Shown here: in pieces, positions 50,282 through 60,357 of the stretch
Position numbering within the stretch: position 1 is the first letter of the stretch
How the letters are laid out: each line of letters opens with the position of its first letter
Origin: Photobacterium indicum
Lineage (GTDB): Bacteria > Pseudomonadota > Gammaproteobacteria > Enterobacterales > Vibrionaceae
Direction of reading: 5' to 3'
NCBI RefSeq assembly: GCF_003026215.1
Contig: NZ_PYOC01000019.1
Span: forward strand, 1 to 64,000
DNA length: 64,000 bases
Notes under the pieces: model-generated
What the model was told of the DNA's origin: nothing
Seen by the model: only the letters and a program-made list of their open reading frames with translations
Databases searched by the model: none
Program-made: the position numbers and the translations under genes

Positions 50282-50887
50282 ATGAGTTCACCTGTTCAGC
50301 AACCAGCATCACCTCGGCAGCAGATACGCCAGCACATTCGGCAAGCTCGCCGTGCATTATCCAAAGATGAGCAGCACACAGCAAGCCAACAGCTTTTGTC
50401 GCAATTCAAACAATTGTCTTATATATCTTCAGCACAACACATCGCTTTATATCTTGCTAACGACGGCGAAATAGATACGCTCCCGTTAATACAGTGGTTA
50501 TGGCAACAAGAAAAATCCGTCTACTTACCGGTACTCCACCCTTTCAGCCAAGGGCATTTATTGTTTTTGCATTACACCGCTCAAACTCACATGACGACGA
50601 ATAAATACCAGATTAAAGAACCCGTGCTCGATGTCCGCCTTGTAAAGCCAGTTCCTGAACTTAATATTATTTTTACCCCTTTGGTCGCATTCGATAAAAC
50701 AGGTCAACGACTAGGCATGGGCGGAGGATATTATGATCGTACACTTTCTTCTTGGCATAACCACAAAACGGGACCTCGCCCTATTGGCTTGGCACACAAT
50801 TGCCAACAGGTAAATAGCCTGCCTCATGAAGCATGGGATGTCCCCTTACCTGACATCATTACGCCATCGGGCCATTTTAATTGGTAA
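50282..50887 (+). CDS. fau: 5-formyltetrahydrofolate cyclo-ligase
   Basis: This enzyme (YgfA, also called Fau) converts 5-formyl-THF to 5,10-methenyl-THF with ATP. The 201-residue product has the N-terminal RQQIRQHIRQARRAL, TPLVAFDKTGQRLGMGGGYYDR and the closing DVPLPDIITP. GGATG lies just upstream of the ATG. It follows the 6S RNA gene. Confidence 0.94.
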   Translation: MSSPVQQPASPRQQIRQHIRQARRALSKDEQHTASQQLLSQFKQLSYISSAQHIALYLANDGEIDTLPLIQWLWQQEKSVYLPVLHPFSQGHLLFLHYTAQTHMTTNKYQIKEPVLDVRLVKPVPELNIIFTPLVAFDKTGQRLGMGGGYYDRTLSSWHNHKTGPRPIGLAHNCQQVNSLPHEAWDVPLPDIITPSGHFNW

Positions 50888-50966
50888 CCGTTTCCTCCAA
50901 ATCTGTCGGAAAAATCATCACAAACAAGAATTAGCTGCCCTTCTCTCAGAGTAAAAAGCTTACACA

Positions 50967-50982
50967 ACGCAAACGTTTGGCT
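50967..50982 (+). promoter_or_regulatory. PurR/LacI-type operator upstream of rpiA
   Basis: The 16-mer ACGCAAACGTTTGGCT matches the PurR consensus ACGCAAACGTTTGCGT at 14 positions, including the central CG. It lies about 180 bases before the rpiA start. Similar sites precede fbaA and tkt. The regulator could be PurR or another LacI-family protein. Confidence 0.6.
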
Positions 50983-51159
50983 TTTTATGTGCCACAACTG
51001 AACCGCTAAACATTTGTTATTCATAGATTTATGCTTTTTGTTTTTAAAAACAAAGATCTCAGTCAAAAAAATCTCCTGACGAGCCATATACTCTTCGCTA
51101 TAATCAGCGCTCTGATTGGATCAGATAACTGTTCAGTTTGGTATTACTAGGAGAAAGGC

Positions 51160-51819
51160 ATGACACAAGATGAAATGAAGAAAGCTGCTGGCTGGGCTGC
51201 ACTGGAATACGTGACTAAAGGTAGCATTGTGGGTGTGGGTACAGGCTCAACTGTTAATCACTTCATCGATGCACTAGAAACACGTAAAGAAGAAATCAAA
51301 GGTGCTGTTTCAAGTTCTGTTGCGTCTACTGAACGTCTAGAAAAGCTGGGCATTACTGTATTTGATGCAAACGAAGTTGCTGGGTTAGATATCTATGTCG
51401 ATGGCGCTGATGAAATCAACGCTGAATACGACATGATCAAAGGTGGCGGTGCCGCTTTAACGCGTGAAAAAATCGTAGCAGCCATTTCTGATAAGTTCAT
51501 TTGTATTGTTGATGACACTAAACAAGTCGATGTTTTAGGTCAGTTCCCATTACCAGTTGAAGTCATTCCAATGGCTCGTTCTTTCATTGGTCGCGAACTT
51601 GTTAAGCTTGGCGGTGATCCTGAATACCGTGAAGGTGTGGTTACTGATAACGGTAATATCATCATTGATGTGCACAACATGGCGATCACTGATGCAAAAG
51701 ACATGGAAAAGAAAATCAATGCCCTGCCTGGCGTTGTAACTGTGGGTCTATTTGCTGCCCGTGGCGCTGACGTTCTATTGGTTGGTGCACCTGAAGGTGT
51801 AAGAAAATTTGAAAAATAA
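51160..51819 (+). CDS. rpiA: Ribose-5-phosphate isomerase A
   Basis: RpiA interconverts ribose 5-phosphate and ribulose 5-phosphate in the pentose phosphate pathway. The 219-residue product starts [18 protein letters not shown] and has [13 protein letters not shown], the catalytic DGADEIN and [23 protein letters not shown] just before the ATG is a strong ribosome binding site. serA follows, in the rpiA/serA neighbourhood of E. coli, where they are divergent. Confidence 0.97.
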   Translation: MTQDEMKKAAGWAALEYVTKGSIVGVGTGSTVNHFIDALETRKEEIKGAVSSSVASTERLEKLGITVFDANEVAGLDIYVDGADEINAEYDMIKGGGAALTREKIVAAISDKFICIVDDTKQVDVLGQFPLPVEVIPMARSFIGRELVKLGGDPEYREGVVTDNGNIIIDVHNMAITDAKDMEKKINALPGVVTVGLFAARGADVLLVGAPEGVRKFEK

Positions 51820-51854
51820 TTGCGCGTAACTCAGCACTAACGTTATTTCCTTAC

Positions 51855-51881
51855 AAAACGGCATAATATATGCCGTTTTTT
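51855..51881 (+). terminator. Terminator downstream of rpiA
   Basis: AAAACGGCATA pairs with TATGCCGTTTT around a small AT loop and is followed by TTATT. It is about 35 bases after the rpiA stop. Confidence 0.9.
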
Positions 51882-52080
51882 ATTATCTATTTCGTAATAT
51901 TCTTACCCTTATTGCTCATTTTTTGATACTTTAATAAACAGTATGTAGCACTTTTTTGAGTGTAAGCTCAAGCTACTGGTGTGCAGGAAAGGGATATCCG
52001 CAACCGCTATAGGCCACAATTCCCTTTCACTTAATCAGTACGCTTTGATCCCTTACTCATGTTTTTAAGGAAGAGAACCA

Positions 52081-53310
52081 ATGGCTAAAGTTTCACTGGA
52101 TAAAGAAAAGATTAAAGTTCTTTTATTAGAAGGTTTACACCCTTCTAGTTTAGAGGTTTTACAGCAAGCCGGTTATACCAATATTGAGTACCATAAAGGC
52201 TCACTTGCAGGTGAAGAGCTGCTTGAAGCGATCAAAGATGCACATTTCGTTGGTATTCGTTCCCGTACTCAGCTTACTGAAGAAGTCTTTAACGCTGCCA
52301 AAAAACTTACTGCTGTTGGTTGTTTCTGTATTGGTACAAACCAAGTTGACCTGACTGCTGCCAGCAAGCATGGTATCCCTGTCTTTAATGCCCCATTTTC
52401 TAATACACGAAGTGTTGCTGAGTTAGTACTTGGTGAAATACTTCTACTTGTTCGTGGTATTCCAGAAAAAAATGCCAAAGCACACCGTGGTGAATGGCTG
52501 AAATCAGCAGATAATTCTTTCGAAGCACGTGGTAAGCGTCTAGGTATCGTGGGTTATGGTCATATTGGTACTCAGCTGGGTATTTTGGCTGAAAACCTTG
52601 GTATGCGAGTGTACTACTACGATATTGAAAATAAGCTATCACTGGGTAATGCAACCCAAATTAGTACCATGTCTGAACTACTGAATAAGTGTGATGTAAT
52701 CAGCTTACATGTACCTGAAACACCTGATACACAAGATATGATGGGCGCAGAAGAGTTTGCACGTATGAAGCCAGGTTCAATTTTCATTAACGCAGCCCGT
52801 GGTACGGTTGTTGATATTGATGCTTTATGTGGTGCACTAGAAAGTAAACACCTCGCTGGCGCCGCTATTGATGTATTCCCGACCGAACCAAAGACCAACA
52901 GCGATCCATTTTATTCGCCACTAGCCCAATTCGATAATGTTCTGCTTACACCGCACATTGGTGGTTCAACTCAAGAGGCACAAGAAAATATCGGTGTTGA
53001 AGTTGCAGGTAAGATTGTGAAGTACTCAGATAATGGTTCTACCTTGTCTGCTGTTGGCTTCCCTGAAGTATCATTACCTGAGCACCGTGATTGTTCTCGT
53101 TTGTTACATATTCACGAAAACCGTCCGGGTATTTTGAACCAAATAACGACTATTTTTGCATCTGAAGGAATCAACATTGCTGCTCAATACCTACAAACTG
53201 GTGCTGAGGTTGGTTATGTGGTTATTGATGTTGAAATTGAACGAGCAGAAGAAGCACTAGAAAAGTTAAAAGCGATCGAAGGGACTATTCGTGCACGTAT
53301 TTTGCACTAA
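52081..53310 (+). CDS. serA: D-3-phosphoglycerate dehydrogenase
   Basis: SerA oxidises 3-phosphoglycerate with NAD, the committed step of serine synthesis. The 409-residue product has the NAD-binding LGIVGYGHIGTQLGILAENL, the catalytic INAARGTVVDIDAL and TPHIGGSTQEAQENIG segments, and a C-terminal ACT domain (ENRPGILNQITTIFASEGIN) that binds serine for feedback. AAGGAAGAG precedes the ATG. In its leader, GAAAGGGA (51987-51994) and TCCCTTTC (52021-52028) form an 8-bp inverted repeat of unknown meaning. Confidence 0.97.
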   Translation: MAKVSLDKEKIKVLLLEGLHPSSLEVLQQAGYTNIEYHKGSLAGEELLEAIKDAHFVGIRSRTQLTEEVFNAAKKLTAVGCFCIGTNQVDLTAASKHGIPVFNAPFSNTRSVAELVLGEILLLVRGIPEKNAKAHRGEWLKSADNSFEARGKRLGIVGYGHIGTQLGILAENLGMRVYYYDIENKLSLGNATQISTMSELLNKCDVISLHVPETPDTQDMMGAEEFARMKPGSIFINAARGTVVDIDALCGALESKHLAGAAIDVFPTEPKTNSDPFYSPLAQFDNVLLTPHIGGSTQEAQENIGVEVAGKIVKYSDNGSTLSAVGFPEVSLPEHRDCSRLLHIHENRPGILNQITTIFASEGINIAAQYLQTGAEVGYVVIDVEIERAEEALEKLKAIEGTIRARILH

Positions 53311-53364
53311 GTTCTGAGTAAATAGATATCTGCTGATATTCTAATTTCAGGATAATCAGACACT

Positions 53365-53394
53365 AAAAAGGAGAACGTCGAGTTCTCCTTTTTA
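53365..53394 (+). terminator. Terminator downstream of serA
   Basis: AAAAAGGAGAAC and GTTCTCCTTTTT form a 12-bp perfect stem with loop GTCGA, then TATTTAT. It may serve yggE on the minus strand as well. Confidence 0.92.
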
Positions 53395-53473
53395 TTTATA
53401 CCAATCTGGATAAGTAAATAGTCATAAATTTGCGCAAGAATGAACAGGTACTTATTTAGGTTAGTATTATATA

Positions 53474-54175
53474 TTACTCTTCTAGCCTAAAGACCACTTC
53501 AACACGATCTCGAATGGTGATCTGAGAATCTTGATAAGACGCTTCAGTATTCGCTCCAGAATCCATCGCCATTGCACGCATCATCACAGGGCGTACCATT
53601 GATGGCTGGTAGTTAATCTTCCATACCCCATCAATTTTTTCACCAAAGCCCGCAGCCAAGGATTTCGCTTTCGCTTGCGCATCTTTAATTGCCGCAAGGC
53701 GTGCTTGTTCAGCAAACTCTGCTTCATTACTCACTTTAAGCTGAATATTATTGATCCCATTAATACCATCACCTAATGCACCGTCTAGATAAGTATTAAG
53801 ATTTTCTAATTTTTTCACTGTCACGGTTACATTGCGGCTAGCACGGTAACCCGTTAATTCAGGCTTTTGATCTTTCGGGTAATGATATTGTGGGTTAAGG
53901 CGAATGTTAGCACTTTCAATATCACTACGTTCTACACCCGCTTTCTTTAAGCGCTCATTAAATGCTGTTACCGCTTTATCTACCGCTTGTTTGGCTTCTT
54001 TGGCGGTTGGACGTATTTCTGTTACTTCAACAGAAAACACAGCTATATCAGGTTGAGCAATCACTTCACCGACACCTGTTGTTTCAAGGTGTGGAAAACT
54101 GACATCAGCAGCCATCGCGCCTGCAGAAATGAATGAACTCGTGCCTAAAACAACTGCCAGTAAATGCTTCTTCAT
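53474..54175 (-). CDS. yggE: SIMPL-domain protein YggE
   Basis: YggE is a periplasmic SIMPL (DUF541) protein associated in E. coli with lower oxidative stress; its molecular activity is not known. The 233-residue product has a signal peptide cleaved after AGAMA near residue 22, then the family region (TTGVGEVIAQPDIAVFSVEV, GYRASRNVTVTVKKLENL, DAQAKAKSLAAGFGEKI). It lies in the same yggE-argP-argO-mscS neighbourhood as in E. coli. Confidence 0.92.
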   Translation of the reverse strand: MKKHLLAVVLGTSSFISAGAMAADVSFPHLETTGVGEVIAQPDIAVFSVEVTEIRPTAKEAKQAVDKAVTAFNERLKKAGVERSDIESANIRLNPQYHYPKDQKPELTGYRASRNVTVTVKKLENLNTYLDGALGDGINGINNIQLKVSNEAEFAEQARLAAIKDAQAKAKSLAAGFGEKIDGVWKINYQPSMVRPVMMRAMAMDSGANTEASYQDSQITIRDRVEVVFRLEE

Positions 54176-54359
54176 TCTGATTTCCTATTGATTAATTTAC
54201 GTTTCAATTATTTGTTCTTATGTATTCGACAACAAGATAACTAAAAAAATCCCGGCAGTTCCTATTTTTATGCACGTTGTTTTATTTGTAAATTAGTGTC
54301 AATACAATCGCTTAAAAATAGAGCTAAGTAGCCAACCATACCTCAAAATAAATATGTCA

Positions 54360-55256
54360 CTATTGCGGTAAAACCTGTCGAGCATACTGAATTAAACGTT
54401 CTGATAATTCGGTTAACACACCGCTTTCTAATGCCCAATGATGCCAATACAAGTTACGCACCAAAGAAAGCTCAGGTGTAACATTAACGAGATCTCCGCG
54501 ATCAAGCTCTCTCTGGATCTGCACTTCTGGGATCAAGCAATATGCGATCCCTTCCGTGGCGATCCGCACAAATGCTTCAGAGGATCTTACTGTGTGTTTC
54601 ATCACGCTACCGATAGGTAAATTAAAATATTGCTGCACAAACACTTCATGCATATCATCATGATGATCAAACACAACCCCAGGGGCTGATACTAAGTTAG
54701 TCTGGGTAACCCCATTCGAAAAATATTTTTGCTGAAAATCTGGACTTGCGACACATAAGTAATTCATTCGTCCAAGATAATCAGCCACACATCCTGGTAT
54801 TACCCCTGCCTCCATACTGATCGCCCCAACAACTTCCCCACTACGCAACTTATCTAAGGTACGAGCTTCATCTTCGACCAATAAGTTCAGTTCGATAAAG
54901 CGCGATTTTAATAGTGGGCTTAATGCTGGTAACAACCATGTTGCCAAACTATCGGCATTTGTCGCCAATGCAACCGATAGTGGTTGGCTAATATCATCTG
55001 GTGTGATTTCTGGCAGGACTTCTTGCTCTAATAACCTTACTCGGCGATATAAACCCAATAGCTTCTGCCCTGCCGCCGTCGGTCTGGGTGGTTGCTCTCT
55101 GACTAACAGAGGTTGTGCCATCAGCTTCTCAAGTTGCTTAATCCGCTGAGACACTGCCGATTGGGTAATACATAACTTCTCTGCTGCTCGTTCAAAGCCA
55201 CGCTGGGCGATCACAGCATCCAACGCTGCTACCCAACGATAATCGACTCCTCGCAT
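54360..55256 (-). CDS. argP: LysR-family regulator ArgP
   Basis: ArgP (IciA) activates argO with arginine and responds to lysine. The product (about 298 residues) has an N-terminal helix-turn-helix ([20 protein letters not shown]) and an effector domain with [28 protein letters not shown] and [20 protein letters not shown], all very similar to E. coli ArgP. It is divergent from argO, its expected target, across a 159-base gap. ATG at 55256 is preferred over one two codons earlier. Confidence 0.95.
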   Translation of the reverse strand: MRGVDYRWVAALDAVIAQRGFERAAEKLCITQSAVSQRIKQLEKLMAQPLLVREQPPRPTAAGQKLLGLYRRVRLLEQEVLPEITPDDISQPLSVALATNADSLATWLLPALSPLLKSRFIELNLLVEDEARTLDKLRSGEVVGAISMEAGVIPGCVADYLGRMNYLCVASPDFQQKYFSNGVTQTNLVSAPGVVFDHHDDMHEVFVQQYFNLPIGSVMKHTVRSSEAFVRIATEGIAYCLIPEVQIQRELDRGDLVNVTPELSLVRNLYWHHWALESGVLTELSERLIQYARQVLPQ

Positions 55257-55415
55257 AGCCATCGCTCCTTTTTAATATCATGACTCAACATCAAAACTAT
55301 TACATTAGAAACTCTAATAATCCATAAGTTTTATTAGTTGTACTTAACATAAAGCCAGAGAGTAAACTTTCACCATCAAATATTTCTCAACGATACAATT
55401 TAAAGGCAACCTAAT

Positions 55416-56051
55416 ATGAATGTTTGGGTTTTATTGCAAGGGTTTGGATTAGGCGCAAGCATGATCATTCCAATAGGTGCACAGAATGCTTATGTACTAA
55501 ATCAGGGGATTAAACGTAATCATCATTTAACAACGGCGACAATTTGCAGTGTATGTGATGTGCTGTTTATTAGCTTAGGGATATTTGGCGGTGGTGCGCT
55601 GTTAGCAAGTAATGAAGTCTTACTTTTTACTGTCACCATTGGCGGTATTTTGTTTTTACTCTTTTATGGCTGCATGTCTTTAAAAAGTGCACGACAAAAT
55701 ACACAACCAGAACAACAACACACGCAAACAATTCCCCATGGTCGCCGTGCCGTTATTCTTGGCGCATTAGCCGTTACGGTATTAAACCCACATTTATATT
55801 TAGATACTGTTGTTATTCTGGGTTCTATTGGCGGGCAGTTCGAAGGCAGTGATCGTATCGCGTTTGCAGTTGGTACTATCTTAGCGTCTTTCGTATGGTT
55901 TTATAGCTTATCTGTGGGTGCTGCAAAATTAGCCCCTACACTGTCAAAACCTAAGGTAAAAGCAGGTATTGATATTGCAGTTGCAGCCATGATGTTTTTC
56001 ATCGCAGGGCACTTGATTACAGAATTATGGAGTAACTATGTCATTAAGTAA
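55416..56051 (+). CDS. argO: Arginine exporter ArgO (LysE family)
   Basis: ArgO exports arginine (and canavanine) across the inner membrane. The 211-residue product has about six hydrophobic segments and the LysE-family N-terminus GLGASMIIPIGAQNAYVLNQ, then AVTVLNPHLYLDTVVILGSI. It is divergent from argP, which should activate it. The last five codons overlap the next gene, which suggests coupled translation. Confidence 0.95.
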   Translation: MNVWVLLQGFGLGASMIIPIGAQNAYVLNQGIKRNHHLTTATICSVCDVLFISLGIFGGGALLASNEVLLFTVTIGGILFLLFYGCMSLKSARQNTQPEQQHTQTIPHGRRAVILGALAVTVLNPHLYLDTVVILGSIGGQFEGSDRIAFAVGTILASFVWFYSLSVGAAKLAPTLSKPKVKAGIDIAVAAMMFFIAGHLITELWSNYVIK

Positions 56052-56568
56052 TGAGCTAGTAGAAGCTAGTTCACCAAATAAAATAGATCAAATTTATCAA
56101 ATAAATATCGATTTGTTCACGCAAGCAGGTGTGCACTATCAAGAGTGGCAACACGAACCGATTCTGGACTTCGATACCGATCAGCGTATCAGTGATGAGC
56201 TAGGTATCACCGCAGCCCCCACAAAAAGTTTATTCATGAAACTAAAAGGCGGTGGTCATTGTTTGTTGCTGACCCATCGCGACAACCGTCTTGACAGTAA
56301 ACTGGTGAAATCATTAGTGGGTAAGCGCGTATCAATATGTAGCAATGAAGAAATGATTGCCGCGATTGGCTGTGAACCAGGTGCCGTATGTCCGTTTGGT
56401 TTGCCCGAACATGTCACACTGATTATAGATCCGGTACTGTATGGCTTTAATGAAATCATGTACACCCCAGGTAAGCCGACTTCTACATTTTCTTTTGCTG
56501 GCGCAAAACTAGATTCATTGCTGGCATTGTTACCGAATCCACAAATTCAGTTACCATCATCAGCCTGA
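56038..56568 (+). CDS. YbaK-domain protein overlapping argO
   Basis: The 176-residue product is a YbaK/prolyl-tRNA editing domain protein (LFMKLKGGGHCLLLTHRDNR, GCEPGAVCPFGLPEHVTLII), closest in layout to free-standing ProXp/PrdX-like deacylases that hydrolyse mischarged tRNAs. GGAG lies five bases before its ATG. It overlaps argO by 14 bases, so both are made from one message. Its amino acid substrate is not evident; an amino acid handled by ArgO is an attractive but untested idea. Confidence 0.82.
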   Translation: MSLSNELVEASSPNKIDQIYQINIDLFTQAGVHYQEWQHEPILDFDTDQRISDELGITAAPTKSLFMKLKGGGHCLLLTHRDNRLDSKLVKSLVGKRVSICSNEEMIAAIGCEPGAVCPFGLPEHVTLIIDPVLYGFNEIMYTPGKPTSTFSFAGAKLDSLLALLPNPQIQLPSSA

Positions 56569-56605
56569 AAATATATCATCGTTGTATTTAACCTGATTTT
56601 CCCAA

Positions 56606-56634
56606 TAAAAATGGAGCCATTCGGCTCCATTTTT
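56606..56634. terminator. Bidirectional terminator between the YbaK-domain gene and mscS
   Basis: AAAAATGGAGCC (56607-56618) and GGCTCCATTTTT (56623-56634) form a 12-bp perfect stem with loop ATTC. It lies between convergent genes. Confidence 0.92.
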
Positions 56635-56655
56635 CTTTGCTCATCCTAAACTAGA

Positions 56656-57540
56656 TTAACCTTCCAGCTTATTCAAATGCACATCCATTTGTGGAAATGG
56701 GATTCCGATTTCTTCTTTATCAAGCTCTTCTTTAATCGCTTGAAGAAGATCAAAATATACCGCCCAGTAATCACCTGTTTTAACCCACGGGCGAACCACA
56801 AAGTTAACTGATGAATCAGCTAATGCGACAACGCCAATAGTCGGAGCTGGATCTTTTAATACGCGGGGATCAGCCTCAACAACACGCGTCAGCACTTCTT
56901 TCGTTTTTTTCAAATCAGCGTTATAAGAAACACCAATCACGTAATCAATACGACGAGTCTCATGACGAGAGTAGTTAGTAATTGCACTACCAATTACTGC
57001 ACCGTTGGGTACAACAACCATTTTATTATCAGGTGTTGTTAGAATAGTTTGGAAAATCTGGATTGATTCAACAGAACCCGCCACACCACCAATTTCCACA
57101 TAGTCACCAGACTTAAATGGACGGAAGGCGACAATCAATACGCCAGCAGCAAAGTTAGATAACGACCCTTGCAGCGCTAAACCAATAGCTAAACCAGCGG
57201 CACCAATTACTGCAACCACAGAAGCCGTTTGAACACCTAAACGCCCTAAAGCTGCAATTAGAACAATGACGAATAACAAGTAACGAACCAATGAGTGTAA
57301 GAACTCAACAACGGCTTCGTCCATGTCTTTCTTACGCAGCATTTTCGCTACGCCATTGGCAATGGTTTTTACAATGATATTACCAATAAATAATATCAAG
57401 ACTGCCGAAATAAGATTCACAGCATATTGCAGTAATAACTCTTGGTTATCAGCCACCCAATTACCAGCACTTAACATCGTTTCTGTTAATTCATTATCTG
57501 TAATTGTATCGACAACCTTGTCAGTAACGCTCTCAGTCAT
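56656..57540 (-). CDS. mscS: Small-conductance mechanosensitive channel MscS
   Basis: MscS opens on membrane tension to release solutes on hypo-osmotic shock. The 294-residue product has three membrane segments (about residues 37-57, 75-97, 105-137), with the Gly/Ala-rich pore helix TM3 (VAVIGAAGLAIGLALQGSLS), the beta-domain signature FRPFKSGDYVEIGGVAGSV and the C-terminal alpha/beta domain. It sits next to fbaA, as in E. coli. An ACGCAAC/GTTGCGT inverted repeat (57589-57595 with 57610-57616) lies in its leader. Confidence 0.96.
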   Translation of the reverse strand: MTESVTDKVVDTITDNELTETMLSAGNWVADNQELLLQYAVNLISAVLILFIGNIIVKTIANGVAKMLRKKDMDEAVVEFLHSLVRYLLFVIVLIAALGRLGVQTASVVAVIGAAGLAIGLALQGSLSNFAAGVLIVAFRPFKSGDYVEIGGVAGSVESIQIFQTILTTPDNKMVVVPNGAVIGSAITNYSRHETRRIDYVIGVSYNADLKKTKEVLTRVVEADPRVLKDPAPTIGVVALADSSVNFVVRPWVKTGDYWAVYFDLLQAIKEELDKEEIGIPFPQMDVHLNKLEG

Positions 57541-57888
57541 TATAAGTCTCTCTAATTATTAGTCCCGTAACCACCAACTATTATTTTTACGCAACGTATT
57601 CACAGATAAGTTGCGTAGAAGAGTCATAATATCGGGTCAAACTTGCCTATTAATATAACAGCGTTTTTATAATTTGCTGCCAAAGATTTACTAAAGTCAG
57701 AATTATTAAGTAAATTATTGCTGTTAAGGTAATAAAAAATATCTAACAAAAATAAATAATCATAAATAAAATCGAAGAAAGAATATCTAAAAATCTAACG
57801 TATTGTTTCAAAACAAAAAAAGCCCGCTAAATGCGGGCTTTAATAATCTCAATGTCCAACGCCTAAGCGTGGATTATTCTGTAATAAA
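57541..57888. other. AT-rich gap between mscS and fbaA
   Basis: This 348-base gap holds the mscS leader with its inverted repeat and, at the right end, the fbaA terminator. The middle (57620-57800) is extremely AT-rich with no gene, and I recognise no RNA in it. Confidence 0.5.
57813..57841 (-). terminator. Terminator downstream of fbaA
   Basis: On the minus strand AAAGCCCGC and GCGGGCTTT form a 9-bp stem around a 5-base loop, followed by a run of seven Ts. It is about 48 bases after the fbaA stop. Confidence 0.92.
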
Positions 57889-58965
57889 TTACAGTACGTC
57901 GATTGCGTTAAGGTCAGAGAATGCTTTCTCTAGACGCGTAACCATTGACGCTTGACCAGCACGTAACCAAACGCGTGGATCATAGTATTTCTTGTTTGGC
58001 GCAGATTCGCCAGTTGGGTTACCGATTTGACCTTGTAGGAAATCACGGTTTTCAGCTTCGTAAGTACGAACGCCATCCCATGAAGCCCACTGAGTATCAG
58101 TATCGATGTTCATTTTGATAACACCGTAGCCGATAGACTCTTGGATTTCTGCTTCAGAAGAACCAGAACCACCGTGGAATACGAAGTTTAGTGCGTTAGG
58201 TGCGATACCGAACTTCTCTGCACAGTATGCTTGAGAATCACGTAGGATAGTTGGAGTAAGAACAACGTTACCCGCTTGGTAAACACCGTGTACGTTACCG
58301 AAAGAAGCAGCGATAGTGAAACGTGGGCTAATAGCGTTTAGTTTCTCGTATGCGTAAGCTACATCTTCAGGAGAAGTATAAAGCTCAGACGCATCCATAT
58401 CAGAGTTATCAACGCCATCTTCTTCGCCACCAGTACAACCTAGTTCGATTTCTAGAGTCATACCCATCTTAGCCATACGCTCTAGGTACTGACCACAGAT
58501 TTCGATATTTTCTTCTAGAGACTCTTCAGAAAGGTCGATCATGTGAGAAGAGAAAAGAGGCTTACCAGTTTGTGCGAAGAACTCTTCACCAGCATCTAGT
58601 AGACCGTCGATCCATGGAAGAAGTTTCTTAGCTGCGTGGTCAGTATGAAGAATAACTGGAACACCGTAAGATTCAGCTACAGCGTGAACGTATTTTGCAC
58701 CAGCTACAGCACCAAGGATTTGTGCACCTTGACCTTCAAGTTTAACGCCTTTACCAGCGAAGAAACCAGCACCGCCGTTAGAGAACTGAACAACAACTGG
58801 CGCTTTAACTTTAGAAGCTGCTTCTAGAACACCATTGATAGTGTCAGTGTTAACAACGTTAACAGCTGGAAGAGCAAATTTGTTTTCTTTTGCTACTGCA
58901 AATACTTTCTGAACGTCGTCGCCAGAAATTACGCCAGGTTTTACAAAATCGAAGATCTTAGACAT
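57889..58965 (-). CDS. fbaA: Fructose-bisphosphate aldolase, class II
   Basis: FbaA splits fructose 1,6-bisphosphate into triose phosphates with a zinc ion. The 358-residue product has the zinc-binding YGVPVILHTDHAAKKLLPW, LEIELGCTGGEEDGVDN and NFVFHGGSGSSEAEI. It follows pgk by 145 bases in the epd-pgk-fbaA glycolytic cluster. A PurR/LacI-type operator lies 53 bases before its start. Confidence 0.97.
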   Translation of the reverse strand: MSKIFDFVKPGVISGDDVQKVFAVAKENKFALPAVNVVNTDTINGVLEAASKVKAPVVVQFSNGGAGFFAGKGVKLEGQGAQILGAVAGAKYVHAVAESYGVPVILHTDHAAKKLLPWIDGLLDAGEEFFAQTGKPLFSSHMIDLSEESLEENIEICGQYLERMAKMGMTLEIELGCTGGEEDGVDNSDMDASELYTSPEDVAYAYEKLNAISPRFTIAASFGNVHGVYQAGNVVLTPTILRDSQAYCAEKFGIAPNALNFVFHGGSGSSEAEIQESIGYGVIKMNIDTDTQWASWDGVRTYEAENRDFLQGQIGNPTGESAPNKKYYDPRVWLRAGQASMVTRLEKAFSDLNAIDVL

Positions 58966-59017
58966 AACAATTAGTCCTATTAACTTACGTAGTCGGTGTT
59001 AAATATTAAACGAAATT

Positions 59018-59033
59018 TTGCAAACGTTTGCTT
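59018..59033 (-). promoter_or_regulatory. PurR/LacI-type operator upstream of fbaA
   Basis: TTGCAAACGTTTGCTT contains the perfect 12-bp palindrome GCAAACGTTTGC, the core of the PurR box, and matches the 16-base consensus at 13 positions. It lies between pgk and fbaA, 53-68 bases before the fbaA ATG. On the minus strand it shares GAAGCAAACGTTT with the site before tkt. Confidence 0.6.
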
Positions 59034-59110
59034 CTGGTCAGCATTCTATAAAAAGTTGATCAGATTCACAAACATTAAAAGAAGGGAGCATTCACTCCCT
59101 TCCTATTTAA

Positions 59111-60274
59111 TTATGCTTTTGCACGTTCTTCTAGCATAGCAACTGCAGGTAATACTTTACCCTCAACGAACTCAAGGAACGCGCCGCCGCCAGTAGAAAT
59201 GTAAGAAACGTCAGCCTTGATACCGAACTTGTCGATAGCCGCTAATGTGTCACCGCCGCCAGCAACAGAGAAACCTTCAGAATCTGCAATTGCTTTAGAA
59301 ATACCAGCAGTACCCGCTTCAAAGTTTTTGAATTCAAATACGCCAACAGGGCCATTCCAAAGAATTGTCTTTGCATTGCTGATGATTTCAGCAAGAGCGG
59401 CTGTTGAATCTGGACCTAGGTCGAAGATCATGTCGTCGTCTTGAACTTCAGAAACGTGCTTGATTTCAGCTTCTGCGTTCTCATCGAATGCTTTTGCACA
59501 TGCAACGTCAGTTGCAACAGGAATCGCACAGTCTTTCATTAGCTTTTTAGCTGTTTCAACTAAATCGGCTTCGTACAGTGATTTACCAACGTTGTGGCCT
59601 TCAGCTGCAATGAATGTGTTCGCGATGCCACCACCAACAACAAGTTGGTCAGCAATTTTAGATAGCGACTCAAGAACAGTCAGCTTAGTTGATACTTTAG
59701 AACCACCAACGATTGCAACAAGTGGACGAGCAGGGTTGTCCATTGCTTTGCCAAGTGCTTCAAGTTCAGCAGCTAGTAGAGGACCAGCACACGCGATAGG
59801 TGCGTTCATGCCAACACCATGAGTAGATGCTTGTGCACGGTGAGCCGTACCGAATGCATCCATTACGAAGATGTCACATAGTGCTGCATATTTCTTAGAA
59901 AGCTCTTCTTCGTTCTTCTTTTCGCCTTTGTTAAAGCGAACGTTTTCAAGAACAACTAGCTCACCAGCATTTAGTTCAAGACCATCTAGGTAATCTTTCG
60001 CTAGTTTAACGTCACAATCTAGTGCGTCATTTAAGTAGTTAACTACTGGAGCTAGAGAGAACTCTTCGTTGTACTCGCCTTCCGTTGGACGACCAAGGTG
60101 AGAAGTAACCATTACTTTAGCGCCAGCTTCTAGGCAACGCTTAATTGTAGGTAGAGATGCAAGGATACGTGCATCAGAAGTTACTTTACCTTCTTTAACT
60201 GGTACGTTTAGATCTGCACGAATAAATACGCGCTTACCAGCAAGTTCCAGATCAGTCATCTTGATTACAGACAT
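59111..60274 (-). CDS. pgk: Phosphoglycerate kinase
   Basis: Pgk makes ATP and 3-phosphoglycerate from 1,3-bisphosphoglycerate. From ATG at 60274 the product has 387 residues, equal to E. coli, with the substrate-binding [21 protein letters not shown], the hinge [12 protein letters not shown] and the nucleotide-binding [16 protein letters not shown] lies six bases before the ATG; an ATG-less extension upstream is rejected. Confidence 0.97.
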   Translation of the reverse strand: MSVIKMTDLELAGKRVFIRADLNVPVKEGKVTSDARILASLPTIKRCLEAGAKVMVTSHLGRPTEGEYNEEFSLAPVVNYLNDALDCDVKLAKDYLDGLELNAGELVVLENVRFNKGEKKNEEELSKKYAALCDIFVMDAFGTAHRAQASTHGVGMNAPIACAGPLLAAELEALGKAMDNPARPLVAIVGGSKVSTKLTVLESLSKIADQLVVGGGIANTFIAAEGHNVGKSLYEADLVETAKKLMKDCAIPVATDVACAKAFDENAEAEIKHVSEVQDDDMIFDLGPDSTAALAEIISNAKTILWNGPVGVFEFKNFEAGTAGISKAIADSEGFSVAGGGDTLAAIDKFGIKADVSYISTGGGAFLEFVEGKVLPAVAMLEERAKA

Positions 60275-60357
60275 TGTTCGTCCTCTCAACAGTGTTAAAA
60301 ATAAAAATTAAAGTTTGTACGAACCCAGCACGCTTGGTGCTAAGCCCTAATAATTCT

